Below are positions 6,961 through 16,292 of a stretch of DNA of 45,380 nt, in pieces (positions within the stretch are counted from its first letter, which is position 1; each line of letters starts with the position of its first letter). Below the pieces are notes generated by a model. It did not search any database. It was not told the origin of the DNA and saw only the letters and a list, made by a program, of their open reading frames with translations. This DNA is from Elusimicrobiota bacterium (GTDB taxonomy: Bacteria > Elusimicrobiota > Elusimicrobia > UBA1565 > UBA9628). The stretch lies in NCBI GenBank assembly GCA_016209035.1, contig JACQWX010000051.1:1-45380 (forward strand), in the 5' to 3' direction. The position numbers and the translations under genes are program-made.

Positions 6961-9893
6961 GGTTCGGCGGGGACGGCGCGCGACTGGGCCTCGTTGATGA
7001 GCCGGTCGTATTCCTCGGCCAGGGCCTGGTCCGCGGAGACGAGCTTGGCGATCCTGAAGTCCGCGGCCGCGTCGGCGAAGTCCTTGAGCTTGGTGTAGGT
7101 CGAGCCCCGGTTGCGGTAGAACCGGTCGGAGTTGGGGTCGAGCGCGATGGCGCCGCTAAACTGCTCGATCGCCTCGTGGTTCCTCCTGAGGGCGAAGTAG
7201 GCCAGGCCGACGCCGTTGTGGCCGTTGGGGTTGAGCGGGTCGAGATGCGCCGCCTTCTGGAAGCTCTCCAACGACTTCTTGTAGTCGCGCAGGAAGTAGG
7301 TTGCGTTCCCGGCCCGAAGATGCGCCTCCGCGTCGTCGGGCGCGAGCTTGAGGGCCTTGGACGCGGCGTCGAGCGCGGCGCGATAGTCGCGCCGGGAGGT
7401 GTGCAGCATGGCGAGGCGAGCCAGGAGACCGGCGTCACCCGGCTCGAGCTCGAGGGCGCTGCGGAGGTCCTGCCACGCCGCGTCGAGGCCGTCTTGAGCC
7501 GTGAACGCGGTCGCGCGCGCGGCGAACGCCTCCGCGAGGGTGCCGTCCATCTCGAGGGCTTTGGTGTATTCCACCACGGCCCTCTCGTATTGGCCGATGT
7601 TGTGGTGCGCGTCGCCGCGGACCATGAAGATGAAGGGGTCGGGCGGCGCTTCGTCCATGCTCTCCTGGAGGGCCGTGATGGCGTTGTAGTAGTCGTCCGG
7701 CCTGCCCTGCACGGCGCCGAATACGACGTCCGGGGAACGGGCGTCGGGGTCGATGGCGAGGGCCCGGCGATAGGAGTCGTGGGCCTGCTTGTACTGGCGG
7801 GCCTTGGCGTAGGCGAGCGACCGGGCGAGGCTGCTCTCGGCGGGCATCACCCCCGCGGCCTCGGCCTTGCGCAGGCTCTCCACGGCTTTGAGCGGCTCGT
7901 CCAAGCGCAGCAGGCACAGGCCCCGCTGGAGGAGCGCCGGGCCGTGGCCCGGGTCGAGGGACAAGGCCTTGTCGCAGCTGCGCAGAGCGTCGTTGGCGTC
8001 CCCCGAGAGGCGCTGCGCCCAGCACAGGTTCGTGAGGGCTTCCTTGGAGTCGGGCAAGGCTTGGGCTGCGTCCCGGAGATCCCTGAGCGCTCCCTTGAGG
8101 TCCCCCATCCCGCCCCTGGCCAGCCCGCGGCGCATGAGAGCGCCGGCGTCGGCGGGGCCGAACTCGAGGGCGCGGGTCAGGTCCGCGGCGGCGGACTCGT
8201 AGTCCTGGGCTCTGAGCTTGATCTCTCCGAGCGCGACGTAGACCGCGGGGTTGGAGGGGTCCCTTTCCAGGACGACCTGCATGTCGGCCATGGCCCGGAC
8301 CTGGTTGCCGATCCAGGAATAGGCCTCGGCGCGCTTCGCCAGGATGCGGCCCGGAGGGCCGCGCAGAGCGAGGGCCTTGGTCAGGACGGTGATCGCCTCG
8401 TAGTACTCCCGGCGCTTGAGCCTGATGATCCCGAGATTGTACTGGAAGCCCGCGTCGGAGGGCCTGAGCTCCACGGCCTTCTGGATGTCGTTGAGGGCGT
8501 TGCCCAGGTCGGAAAGGTCGTTGGCGTAGAGCGCCGCCCTGCTGTTGTAGGCTTCGGCCAGCGTCGGGTCCACCCGGAGGGCCGCCGCGTAGTCCTCCAC
8601 GCTTTCCCGCGGTTGGCGCAGCCGCGTCATGACGCTCGCGCGCGCGAGCAGCACCTCGGGGTTCTTGGGATCGAGCTTGAAGGCGCGGCTCAGGTCCGAG
8701 AGAGCCTGCTTCTCGTCGCCCATCTTGGCGGCCAGCATCCCGCGGCCGGCCCAAGCCTTGGCCAGGCTCGGGTCGGCCTCCACGGCCGACTCGAGGTCCT
8801 TCATGGCGAGGTCGTTGTCCTTGAGGACTTCGTGGGCCTGGCTGCGCTTCATGAGGAAAGCCGGCTTCTTGGAGAGGGTGTAGGCCTGGGTGTAGGCCTC
8901 GATCGCTTCGCGCCACAGCAAGTTGGACGCCAGGCGCTCCGCCAGGAGCGCGGCGGCGCCCGAGTCCGGCAGGTCGCATGAGAGCGCCGCCCGGTAGGCC
9001 TCCAGCCCCTCGTCGCGCTTGCCGGAGGCGTGGAGCGCCTCGGCCCTGTTGAACATGGCGCCGAAGTGCTTGGGGTTGTCGTGGAGCACCGTGTCGAGGT
9101 CGGCGAAGGCGCCCTCGGGGTCTTCCAAGGCCAGCCTCACCGCGGCCCGGCCGATGTACGCGTACGCGTACTCGTGCTCCAGCTCGATCGCCTTGTCGTA
9201 GGACTTGGCGGCCCTGGCGAGGTCCCCCTTGGCCGCGAAGACCGTTCCCAGCAGGCCGAAGGCGACATAGTAACGTCCGTTCACGCGCAGGGCCATGGTC
9301 AGGTCCGCGATGGCCTTGTCGTGCTGCTTGAGCTCGTAGTGCAGCATCGCGCGCTGGAGGAGGTAGAGCGCGCTCCTCGGGGCCTTGAGCACGACCTCCT
9401 CCATGTCCGCGAGGGCCTTGAGCGTGTACCCCTTCGTCCGCCACACCTGGGCCCGTCCCGCCAGCGCCTCCGCCGACTGCCGGTCCAATTTGAGCGCCTT
9501 CTCGAAGCTTTCCAGCGCCTTGTCGGGATCCTCGAGATACAGATAGGCCGTTCCCCGTGCCGTCCACTCCGCGGGCCTCTTGGATTCCGGCATGTACTCC
9601 GCGACGATGCGCCCGGCCTCCGCGCGCATCTCAGCGTAATCTTCATAGACATGGGCCACGCGCGCGACCATGGCCTTGGCCGCGAGCATCCTGGGCCGGA
9701 GCTTGCGGACCTCGTTCAAGGGGGTGAGCGTCCCCCGGACGTCGCCCCTCAGGTAGGCGGCGCGGGCGGCGTCGAAGGGATCCGGCTCGAGCGGTTGGGG
9801 CTGCTCCCAACTGGCCGCATGGCCGATGCCCCGAGGAGGGAGGCTGCCGGCCGCCGCCATGACCGCGATGATGATCAGCGAGTGTCGCCGCAT
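6957..9893 (-). CDS. large secreted TPR-repeat protein
   Basis: This gene encodes 978 residues. The N-terminus is a signal peptide (about 1-27, MRRHSLIIIAVMAAAGS onward, cleavage near GHAAS). Nearly all the rest is a continuous run of more than twenty 34-residue TPR units with the canonical W/L-G-Y-A-F-A-P pattern, for example the unit around FEKALKLDRQSAEALAGRAQ. Such a superhelix is a scaffold for binding other proteins, here probably in the periplasm. It has its own promoter (9902-9930) with the -10 box eight bases from the ATG, no Shine-Dalgarno, and a first three residues (MRR) shared with the adaptor gene at 16286. It is followed by metF through a GTGA overlap. Confidence 0.9.
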   Translation of the reverse strand: MRRHSLIIIAVMAAAGSLPPRGIGHAASWEQPQPLEPDPFDAARAAYLRGDVRGTLTPLNEVRKLRPRMLAAKAMVARVAHVYEDYAEMRAEAGRIVAEYMPESKRPAEWTARGTAYLYLEDPDKALESFEKALKLDRQSAEALAGRAQVWRTKGYTLKALADMEEVVLKAPRSALYLLQRAMLHYELKQHDKAIADLTMALRVNGRYYVAFGLLGTVFAAKGDLARAAKSYDKAIELEHEYAYAYIGRAAVRLALEDPEGAFADLDTVLHDNPKHFGAMFNRAEALHASGKRDEGLEAYRAALSCDLPDSGAAALLAERLASNLLWREAIEAYTQAYTLSKKPAFLMKRSQAHEVLKDNDLAMKDLESAVEADPSLAKAWAGRGMLAAKMGDEKQALSDLSRAFKLDPKNPEVLLARASVMTRLRQPRESVEDYAAALRVDPTLAEAYNSRAALYANDLSDLGNALNDIQKAVELRPSDAGFQYNLGIIRLKRREYYEAITVLTKALALRGPPGRILAKRAEAYSWIGNQVRAMADMQVVLERDPSNPAVYVALGEIKLRAQDYESAAADLTRALEFGPADAGALMRRGLARGGMGDLKGALRDLRDAAQALPDSKEALTNLCWAQRLSGDANDALRSCDKALSLDPGHGPALLQRGLCLLRLDEPLKAVESLRKAEAAGVMPAESSLARSLAYAKARQYKQAHDSYRRALAIDPDARSPDVVFGAVQGRPDDYYNAITALQESMDEAPPDPFIFMVRGDAHHNIGQYERAVVEYTKALEMDGTLAEAFAARATAFTAQDGLDAAWQDLRSALELEPGDAGLLARLAMLHTSRRDYRAALDAASKALKLAPDDAEAHLRAGNATYFLRDYKKSLESFQKAAHLDPLNPNGHNGVGLAYFALRRNHEAIEQFSGAIALDPNSDRFYRNRGSTYTKLKDFADAAADFRIAKLVSADQALAEEYDRLINEAQSRAVPAEP

Positions 9894-9901
9894 GGATTCA
9901 G

Positions 9902-9930
9902 AATATAATCGAACAATATTAAATTTGCAA
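9902..9930 (-). promoter_or_regulatory. promoter of the large TPR gene, probably leaderless
   Basis: On the minus strand TTGCAA (9930-9925) and TATATT (9907-9902) have a 17-base spacer. Eight bases separate the -10 box from the ATG at 9893 and there is no ribosome-binding site. The -35 region resembles the one at 16318-16323 (CTTGCAAAT in both). Confidence 0.7.
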
Positions 9931-9947
9931 GGCCATCGCCATGCCCC

Positions 9948-12599
9948 TTAGAGGGCATTCACCATGCCGAGCATGGCCTTGGCGTCCGACAATCTCTTCT
10001 TGGGGTCGGGATCGAGCGTCGCCTGGATGATGCGCCCGACGCCGTCGGGGAGCGAAGGCACCGCCTCCCGCGGGTCGGCATAGCTGCGGCGCTCCTTCTG
10101 CGCGAGGAAGTCCGGGCCCCGGAACGGGATCAACCCCGTGACGCACTCGTAGAAGGTCGCGCCCAGGCAGAAGATGTCGGAGGCTCGGTGGCATTCCCCC
10201 AGATGCTGCTCCGGCGCCATGTAGACGGGTGTCCCGGAAGTGTCTTCGTGCGTCATCCGCGAGATGGTCTCCTTGGCCGTCCGGGCGAGGCCGAAGTCCA
10301 TGACCTTGGCGAACCCGTCGTCGCGGACGATGATGTTGGAGGGCTTGAGGTCCCGATGGAGCACGCGCGCTCGGTGCGCCGCGTCGATGGCCGTGCAGAC
10401 GCAGTGGAAGATCCCCTTGCACTCCGCGATTTCCAGCCGCTTCTTCTCCTGGATCAGGCTCGACAGGGTCTTCCCTTCCACGAATTCGAACACCAGGAAG
10501 AGATCCCCGCCCTCATCGACGATGTCGAAGATGGGCACGATGTGGGGATGGGCCAGCGTCGCCACGGTCCGGGCTTCCACCACGAAGTTGGCCCGCTCCC
10601 GGTCGAGCGCCTTGATCTCGGGCCGCAGCATCTTCACGGCTACCTTGCGCTTGAGCCGGTTGTCGAAAGCCTCGAAGACCATGCCCATCCCGCCCTCTCC
10701 GATCTTCGCTCGGAGGGTGTACTTCCCGGCCAGGAGCCGGGATGGTTCTCCCACGGACGCATCCTGGCTGGCGACCGGCGCCAAGGCGCAATCCCCCGGG
10801 GGCTGGGCCTTGGTCGGCATCCGGGAGACGCTCGACCCCGTCTTGGAGCGGCGGACCCGACCGTCGGCGCTGAGAAGGAGGCCGCAGGCGACAAGCGCCG
10901 CGAGCGCCGCCCAGACGAAACGGCTTCTCCGCCGACCTCCGACCGCTTCCTGGATCGTAGAGGCCATCCCTTGCCGATCCGTCCCGGGCGAAGCCCGGGG
11001 CTCGCCGACCCGCTGCGCGGGCCCGAACCTGCCAGTGGCGGGTTCGGGGGCTCGGTCGCCGGAGGGGTCCTGGCTGGGCCTCGGTTCCTGATGGACGACG
11101 GGTTCCGTCGTCAAGGAAGCGCTCTCAAGCGGTCGGCCCGCAGGAATCTCTCGGGCTTCGCGCTGGGACGCTCCGCGATCCTGCTTCGCGGGCGGCGGGG
11201 CCTGGGAAGGTCGCGGGGTCCTCATGGGAGCGGCTTCCAGTTTCGCGAGCAAAACGGGGCCGACGGTTTCGCCTGCCTGCGCCGTGGCCTTCCCCGCGGC
11301 CGCTTCCAGGGCGACGTCGAGGGCCGATGAATCCTGGGAGGCTGCCGCCAGCAGGCGGGCCGTGCGGCTGTCGAACGCCTTGACGGAAAGGGCGCAGCGA
11401 TAGCTGACCAGGTTCCCCAGCCTGTCGGATACCACTTGGCCCCCGGAGGCCGAGACCACGATGATCACGTCGGCCTGGGCGCGCAGGCCGGCGTCGCGCG
11501 GCCAGCGCTTCGCCGCCGTCGCCTCTTCCCGGGGGCTTAGCCCGTGCGCCACCACCTCCCATCCCGCGTCGAGCATGGCGCGCGACACGGATTCCCCGGG
11601 CCCTGGCCGCGCCAGGGAGGGGTCCGCTTCCAGGATGAGGACGCTGCGCTCGCGCTCGCCGCCCGCGGATTTCCCCTCCCGGGCCCCGGCTCCGGCAGTG
11701 GCCTTGGCCATGGCGGCAAGGCTCGGGCCCTTCTCGCCAGCTGAACGGCCCATCGCGGCATCTTCCCGGCCCATGAGATCCGGCGTCTGGTCTCTCCCCC
11801 GCAAAGTGGCCTCCAGGGCGTTCACGGCGTAGCGCCACACGTCGCCCGCAGCCACCTCGGATTTCCCGGCCCAGCCCCTCAAGGCCCCGAGAGCCAGGTA
11901 GCTGAAGGCAGGCCTTCGCGCCCCGGGAAGAGCCCCGGCGAACTGGTCGCCCTTGGCAGCGGTCAGGACCACCATCCTCGGGTCGGCAGGACCGGCGATG
12001 GTCAAGGTCACCAAGGGCTGAAGCCCAGGCACTACGGCCTTGCCGTCCTCCAGGCGGCCGGAGAAGCAAGCGTCGAGCACCACCCGGATGGCCCCGGCCT
12101 TGGTTTCCGCAAGAGCCCTGAGGAGTTCCCCGCGGCGCACGCTGTAGCGCTCGATGGTCCCGGCTTTCTGCTGGGCGTCAACAGCCACCAGAAGCCCGTC
12201 CTTGCCGTCGCGCGACGGCGCCCCGTGGCCCACGAACACGAACCAGAGCGTCCCTTCAGAGCCGGCATCGGCGGCCGCGCTGCGGACGGCGTCCAGCATC
12301 TCGTGGCGCGTGGCGTCGACCCCGGTGAGGAGCTTGACGTCATGGGCCGGGACGCCGCGGGTTTCCGTCAAGTAGTCGTACCAGGCCTTGGCGTTGGCCT
12401 CGGCCCCGGGAACGTCGACCACGAAAGCGTAATCCTCCACTCCCACCACCACGGCGGCGTCTTTCCCGCCGCCTCCAACGGCCGAGGCGGGCCGGGTCAT
12501 GTCGGGCCAGGAGGCCTCCTGGCCAAGGGCGCGCGCCGCCCCAGCCAGGACCAGGATCAGGACCTCGGCCACGGCCCATCCCGCGGTCCACATGGTCAT
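9948..12599 (-). CDS. caspase-like protease / Ser-Thr kinase fusion
   Basis: This gene encodes 883 residues. The N-terminus has a signal or anchor segment (about 8-25). A caspase-like (peptidase C14, metacaspase type) domain follows (about 46-290) with the catalytic pair His125 in VFVGHGAP and Cys178 in VLDACFSG. A region of about 300-450 has no domain I recognise. A Pro/Gln-rich linker containing a palindromic-element insert (about 514-534) leads to one transmembrane helix (about 560-578). A complete Hanks-type kinase domain follows (626-883): GEGGMG glycine loop, Lys656 in VAVKML, HRDLKPSN with Asp750, DFG Asp768 and GTPVYMAPE. The usual order is kinase first, sensor outside. Here the protease-like domain is outside and the kinase is at the C-terminus. 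The start is set by TGATG overlap with the upstream stop and an AGAGG site. Confidence 0.92.
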   Translation of the reverse strand: MTMWTAGWAVAEVLILVLAGAARALGQEASWPDMTRPASAVGGGGKDAAVVVGVEDYAFVVDVPGAEANAKAWYDYLTETRGVPAHDVKLLTGVDATRHEMLDAVRSAAADAGSEGTLWFVFVGHGAPSRDGKDGLLVAVDAQQKAGTIERYSVRRGELLRALAETKAGAIRVVLDACFSGRLEDGKAVVPGLQPLVTLTIAGPADPRMVVLTAAKGDQFAGALPGARRPAFSYLALGALRGWAGKSEVAAGDVWRYAVNALEATLRGRDQTPDLMGREDAAMGRSAGEKGPSLAAMAKATAGAGAREGKSAGGERERSVLILEADPSLARPGPGESVSRAMLDAGWEVVAHGLSPREEATAAKRWPRDAGLRAQADVIIVVSASGGQVVSDRLGNLVSYRCALSVKAFDSRTARLLAAASQDSSALDVALEAAAGKATAQAGETVGPVLLAKLEAAPMRTPRPSQAPPPAKQDRGASQREAREIPAGRPLESASLTTEPVVHQEPRPSQDPSGDRAPEPATGRFGPAQRVGEPRASPGTDRQGMASTIQEAVGGRRRSRFVWAALAALVACGLLLSADGRVRRSKTGSSVSRMPTKAQPPGDCALAPVASQDASVGEPSRLLAGKYTLRAKIGEGGMGMVFEAFDNRLKRKVAVKMLRPEIKALDRERANFVVEARTVATLAHPHIVPIFDIVDEGGDLFLVFEFVEGKTLSSLIQEKKRLEIAECKGIFHCVCTAIDAAHRARVLHRDLKPSNIIVRDDGFAKVMDFGLARTAKETISRMTHEDTSGTPVYMAPEQHLGECHRASDIFCLGATFYECVTGLIPFRGPDFLAQKERRSYADPREAVPSLPDGVGRIIQATLDPDPKKRLSDAKAMLGMVNAL
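11001..11059 (-). repeat. 59-bp palindromic element inside the caspase-kinase gene
   Basis: The same 59 bases occur at 36748-36806 inside the helicase gene, with one difference at 11040 against 36787. The core is a 12-bp inverted repeat around a 3-base loop (CCCGAACCTGCC-AGT). The reading frame is kept. In this orientation it encodes PEPATGRFG within the linker before the membrane helix. A further hairpin (CCCGGGC-GAA-GCCCGGG) flanks it at 10983-10999, so this copy may be longer. Confidence 0.9.
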
Positions 12600-13564
12600 C
12601 AATCCTCTTTTTTCAGGAAATCCGCAAGGAGACTTGAAACGCGTTTCAAGGAGCAGCTTTCGCCGAAAGCGCTCCAGTAGAGTTCGCCCGTCTGCGCGTC
12701 CGCCAGCTTGGCGCTGTAGGCGCATATGGGGCTGCCGTAGATGGAGCCGAACAGGACGGCGTCGACTCCGGCGAGACGGCCCATGCGCGGGAGGTCGGAG
12801 GGCCGCAGGGCCCCGGTCAGCCCGAAGCGCTGCTCCTCCAGGACCTCTTCGAGGTGGACCCGGTCGATGACCTCGTATCCCGCTTGGGCCAGCGCCCCCG
12901 CCCATTGGTCCGCCCATTCCCGGCCGTCCTGGTTCTGGTGGCCGGAATGGAACGGGTACGCGGCGACGCGCATCCTCTTGCGGTGGTCCAGGTGGGGATT
13001 GAACGCGATCCTGACGCCGCCTGATTCCCGGCTCCGGAAGCGGCCTTCGGGGAAGGATTCCCAATCCATGTCCTCAAGGGTCTTGCGCAGCCATTTCGTC
13101 ACCTTCGCGTCCACCGCCTGTCCGGGTCTGGTGGAGCCCGGCGAGCCCCCGGCTTTGCCCATAAGGCTCCAGAAGACCTTGCCGGAGGAAAGGTCCACGA
13201 GCTTGACCGAGGAGGGCTGCGGCTCGCAGAGCCTCTCCAGGCCCGCCATGTCGTATGAATGGAAGGGCTGTTTCGGATTCGGGAGGCCGACGAGGATGCC
13301 CTGGACCCCGAGAAGGCCCCCCACCTTGGGCGCCTGCCTCGGGTCGGTCACGCCCATGAGAGAGAGCCCCTGCTCCCTGAGGACTTGGCCGATGTCGCCG
13401 CGTTCGACCACCCGGTAGCCGGCCGAAAGCAGGAGCGTTTCCCACTCGCCGGAGATGCGGCGCTGGGCCGCCTCGTTGCTGAAGGGGATGACCGCCACTT
13501 TGGGAGGCGAAGCCGTCCCCGCGGCCACCGTCAGGCTCGCCAGGAGCAGGCAGCCGAGGATCAC
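12599..13564 (-). CDS. exported protein with two CsgG/LpoB-like halves
   Basis: This gene encodes 321 residues. The GTG at 13564 is the start because it forms a GTGA overlap with the upstream lipoprotein gene and begins a signal peptide (VILGCLLLASLTVAAG). Two related halves are visible. The first opens with KVAVIPFSNE and continues GYRVVERGDIGQVLREQGLS. The second opens with MRVAAYPFHSG and continues GYEVIDRVHLEEVLEEQRFG. This pattern (a small nucleotide-fold-like beta strand, then a helix with an L-x-E-Q motif, then a G-V-x-x-I/V-L-x-G strand) is that of CsgG/LpoB/GNA1162-type periplasmic proteins. I infer an envelope-assembly or sensing role. Its stop overlaps the kinase start. There is no lipobox, unlike CsgG itself. 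Confidence 0.7.
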   Translation of the reverse strand: MILGCLLLASLTVAAGTASPPKVAVIPFSNEAAQRRISGEWETLLLSAGYRVVERGDIGQVLREQGLSLMGVTDPRQAPKVGGLLGVQGILVGLPNPKQPFHSYDMAGLERLCEPQPSSVKLVDLSSGKVFWSLMGKAGGSPGSTRPGQAVDAKVTKWLRKTLEDMDWESFPEGRFRSRESGGVRIAFNPHLDHRKRMRVAAYPFHSGHQNQDGREWADQWAGALAQAGYEVIDRVHLEEVLEEQRFGLTGALRPSDLPRMGRLAGVDAVLFGSIYGSPICAYSAKLADAQTGELYWSAFGESCSLKRVSSLLADFLKKED

Positions 13565-14088
13565 CGGCTGCCGCCTCTCCAGGCGTCGGTCTTGATCTGG
13601 AAGGCCTTCCCCTTGACCGTGGCGCAGACGTTGGCGTAGAAGGGCGGGATGCGGTAGCGCCGCTGGATCTTGACCCGGACCGAGAGGAGCGCGTCGGCGC
13701 CCTCCACCTTCTCCAGCGCGTCGTAGACGGCCTCCTGGATGATGTCCCGCCGGTCGCTGAAGAGCCAGCCGAAGAGCGGGATGGAGACCCCGAAGCTCCC
13801 CTCGAAGAAGCCCGGCTTCTCGTCGGGATTGCGGTTGACGCTCTTGATGGGCGCCCCCGCGAACCAGGGGAGCTTGCCGCCCAGGAGGTACTTGGCGCAC
13901 GCCTCTCCCTCGGTGTCCCCGAGGATCTGGTACTCGTCGCGGTGGAGCGGCAGGACTTCGACGCCGGAGGCCACCCGGTTGATGGGGTAGGCCTTGTCCA
14001 ACGAAACGCAGCCGGGGATCATCACGCCGATCCCCGCCAGCAGGATCCATGCCGCCGGCCGCCGTCTACGCGGGTGGAGCTTGTTCAT
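13561..14088 (-). CDS. outer-envelope lipoprotein, unknown function
   Basis: This gene encodes 175 residues. A basic N-region (HPRRRRP), a hydrophobic core and a lipobox-like MIPGC put the acylated cysteine at position 27. The mature part has no motif I know; it is moderately basic with several aromatic residues and includes a GFFEGSFGVSIPLFGWLF stretch. A GGAGG site lies four bases before the ATG. It starts 12 bases after the upstream barrel gene ends and runs into the CsgG-like gene by GTGA overlap. This suggests that the three products form one envelope assembly, as CsgG partners are often lipoproteins. Confidence 0.75.
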   Translation of the reverse strand: MNKLHPRRRRPAAWILLAGIGVMIPGCVSLDKAYPINRVASGVEVLPLHRDEYQILGDTEGEACAKYLLGGKLPWFAGAPIKSVNRNPDEKPGFFEGSFGVSIPLFGWLFSDRRDIIQEAVYDALEKVEGADALLSVRVKIQRRYRIPPFYANVCATVKGKAFQIKTDAWRGGSR

Positions 14089-14100
14089 GACGCCTCCATA

Positions 14101-15297
14101 TTACCATAGCAATGAGAGTCCGAAAAACCACTGGTCCTCGATGTCACGGTCCGAGCCTTCCGCCAGATTCCAGAGGAAGCGGTGCTCGCCGAATACCTCC
14201 GCCGGGAAGCCCGGGACCCTGACGGCGAGCCCCGCCGGGAAGACGAAATAGGGGTCGACGTTCTCGGTCTTGGACGTCCAGCGGTAGGTGATCGTCGTCA
14301 ACGGGAACGGCCAGCCTCCCACGGTGAACGAGTATTGGTCTTCCCTCCTCCGTTCGGACCGGACGACGGCAATCCCGCTTCCGGCATACGGACGGAAATG
14401 GCCGACGGGCAGCCTGCCCAGGAGGGAGAAGCAGTAGACGTCGCCGATGGAAGAGCGGGCCGAAGGCTCCTCCGGCGCGGCCTGCGTGTCCGTCTGCTGG
14501 AAGGCGTACGACGAATAGTCGAAAGCCATGCCGAAATACCGTCCCCAGAACCCGAGCCGGCCTCCCAGCCAGGTGTCCCGGTCGTTGGTCCACCGGTTCC
14601 TCTCATCCGACGCGGCGAGGGAAATGGTCCCGAAGGCGCTCACGTAGAGATTGGGCTCGGCCCGAGGCGAAACAGCGATGCGGACCTCCTCTCGTTGGCG
14701 CAGTCTCGCCTGCAGTTCGGCCTCATCGACCCCTTCCCAATCGAACGAGAGGATGGTCTTGCGGTCGTAGCGCCGAAGGGCCCAATCCAGCAACTCGGCG
14801 TCCCACTTCCACCTCGGCCAGGAGCCCGGGCGCGCGGGCTCCTTCTGCTTCGGCTCAGGCTGCTCCGGCTCAGGCGCGGGACGGGCAAGGGCTTGCGTCG
14901 CCGTCCCGAGCCGCAGCGGGATGTCGGAGCTGGCGATCGTCCGGCTCTTGGAGAAGAGCTGCATCCTGATGGTGCAGTCGCCCCGCATCCATCGCGGGAT
15001 CTCGACCTCCAGGACGAAATCCGTCCGGCGTCCGGGGAGCAGGTCGTGGGCTCCCAGGGCCATGTCCGCGTCCCGGACCAAGCGGCCATCCGCGTCCATG
15101 ATCAGGGCTCGGACCCCGTAGAAGCCCCCGGGCCACGCCTTGGCCTCCGGATTCAGGGCCTTGACGCGCACCTCCATGATCGAGCCCGCGGTGGGCGAGG
15201 GCGTGGCAGAATGGACCTTGAGGGTGTCTCTCGTAGTCATCCCCGCCGCAAGCAGGGTTCCCGGGAAAAGGAGCGCCGCCCAGACATATGGACTCAT
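14101..15297 (-). CDS. outer-membrane beta-barrel protein
   Basis: This gene encodes 398 residues. After a signal peptide (about 1-18, ending LLAAG) comes an Ig-like or beta-rich domain (about 20-130). A Pro/Glu/Lys-rich spacer (PEPEQPEPKQKEP) follows, then a domain (about 205-398) with alternating hydrophobic/aromatic strands (FGMAFDYSSYAF, RPYAGSGIAVVRS, DPYFVFPAGLAV) ending in GLSLLW. A terminal aromatic residue on the last strand is the usual barrel-assembly signal. The later part resembles small OmpA/OmpW-size barrels. The start overlaps the adaptor stop in ATGA. The product would be the outer-membrane member of this five-gene unit. Confidence 0.75.
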   Translation of the reverse strand: MSPYVWAALLFPGTLLAAGMTTRDTLKVHSATPSPTAGSIMEVRVKALNPEAKAWPGGFYGVRALIMDADGRLVRDADMALGAHDLLPGRRTDFVLEVEIPRWMRGDCTIRMQLFSKSRTIASSDIPLRLGTATQALARPAPEPEQPEPKQKEPARPGSWPRWKWDAELLDWALRRYDRKTILSFDWEGVDEAELQARLRQREEVRIAVSPRAEPNLYVSAFGTISLAASDERNRWTNDRDTWLGGRLGFWGRYFGMAFDYSSYAFQQTDTQAAPEEPSARSSIGDVYCFSLLGRLPVGHFRPYAGSGIAVVRSERRREDQYSFTVGGWPFPLTTITYRWTSKTENVDPYFVFPAGLAVRVPGFPAEVFGEHRFLWNLAEGSDRDIEDQWFFGLSLLW

Positions 15298-16286
15298 TCC
15301 GAATACGGGTCCTCCTCCCCATACGGGTCCTCATGCGGCTCCGGGGCTTGCGGCGGCCGTTGAGCCTTGTCCGGCGCCTCCTGGGGAGGCGCCCTTCGGG
15401 TCAGGGATTGCGGAGCTTCCTTGTCCGGAGAGCGGCGTGGGGCGCTCCCGGCCTGGGAACGCCCGATGATGAGGACGGTCGTGCCCTCCTCCGCGCCGCC
15501 GCCGATCTCCGTGAGGTCGTCGATGACGCTCCCCGTGGACACCTTGACCGGGAGGTAGACGGACCCTTCGTGCGCGATGAGCGCCGAGGTCGGGACCGCG
15601 AGGATGTTCTTTCTGGCGGTAATCAGGACGACGCCTTCCCACTCCGTTCCGATATACAGGCGCCCTTTATTCGAGACATCCAGGGCGAAGCTCCTCCCCG
15701 GCGCGTCTCCCCAGCCGACCCCCGCGTAATCGGCGATCTTGCCCTCCATCTTGCGGGAGGGGTCGTCCACGGGCCAGAACTTCACCTTCTGTCCGGCCTT
15801 CACGAGTCCGGCGGCTTCACTCCCGACGCGCCCGACCAGCCTGAAGGTCTTGGCGGCCTCGAAAAGAAGAGCGTTGGGCATGACCCTTTGCCTCTCCTTG
15901 ACGTAGGCTTTGAGGACGAAGCAGTCCGAGGGGCAGAGTATGGGGACCGGCTTGTAGAGCTTCTGCCAGCGCTCCTGGAGGATTTCCTGGGGCGTGCTCC
16001 CGCGCGCGTCGATGATCGCGGAGACTTCCTTGTTGGCCAGAAACCCCAAGGGGGTCTTCGCCTTCACCCAGGTGTGCACGGATACCGCCACCGCCTCGAC
16101 GCGGCCCTCGATGCTGGACTTGAGCCGGAAGACGTCGTCTGCGACGACCGTTCCGGAGGCCACTACCTGGAACTCGACATCCTTGCGCCCGACCGTCGCG
16201 ACCTCATGGCCGGACGACACCCCTGCCGCAAGCAGCGCCGCCGCAAGGGCCGCGGCCGGACCGATGATCAGAATGGATCGCCGCAT
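15294..16286 (-). CDS. periplasmic adaptor (HlyD/RND membrane-fusion-protein-like)
   Basis: This gene encodes 330 residues. A signal peptide (about 1-26) is followed by VASGTVVADDVFRLKSSIEGRVEAV and VKAKTPLGFLANKE, the first half of a barrel-sandwich (lipoyl-like) domain. A short insertion and then PVPILCPSDCFVLKAYVKERQRV form the second half. A beta-barrel domain follows (VGSEAAGLVKAGQKVKFWP) and a membrane-proximal part (ILAVPTSALIAHEGSVYLPVKVSTG). The helical hairpin is short. The C-terminal 60 residues are Pro/Glu-rich and probably disordered. Adaptors of this type link an inner-membrane pump to an outer-membrane channel, but no pump gene is present here. It is the first gene of the unit, with a promoter at 16293-16323 and probably a leaderless mRNA. 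Confidence 0.8.
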   Translation of the reverse strand: MRRSILIIGPAAALAAALLAAGVSSGHEVATVGRKDVEFQVVASGTVVADDVFRLKSSIEGRVEAVAVSVHTWVKAKTPLGFLANKEVSAIIDARGSTPQEILQERWQKLYKPVPILCPSDCFVLKAYVKERQRVMPNALLFEAAKTFRLVGRVGSEAAGLVKAGQKVKFWPVDDPSRKMEGKIADYAGVGWGDAPGRSFALDVSNKGRLYIGTEWEGVVLITARKNILAVPTSALIAHEGSVYLPVKVSTGSVIDDLTEIGGGAEEGTTVLIIGRSQAGSAPRRSPDKEAPQSLTRRAPPQEAPDKAQRPPQAPEPHEDPYGEEDPYSE

Positions 16287-16292
16287 GGCATT

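Noticed and set aside
7176..8981. Plus-strand frame of 601 codons across the large TPR gene
   Set aside because: It is the mirror of a strongly supported TPR gene on the minus strand and has no protein-like pattern of its own.
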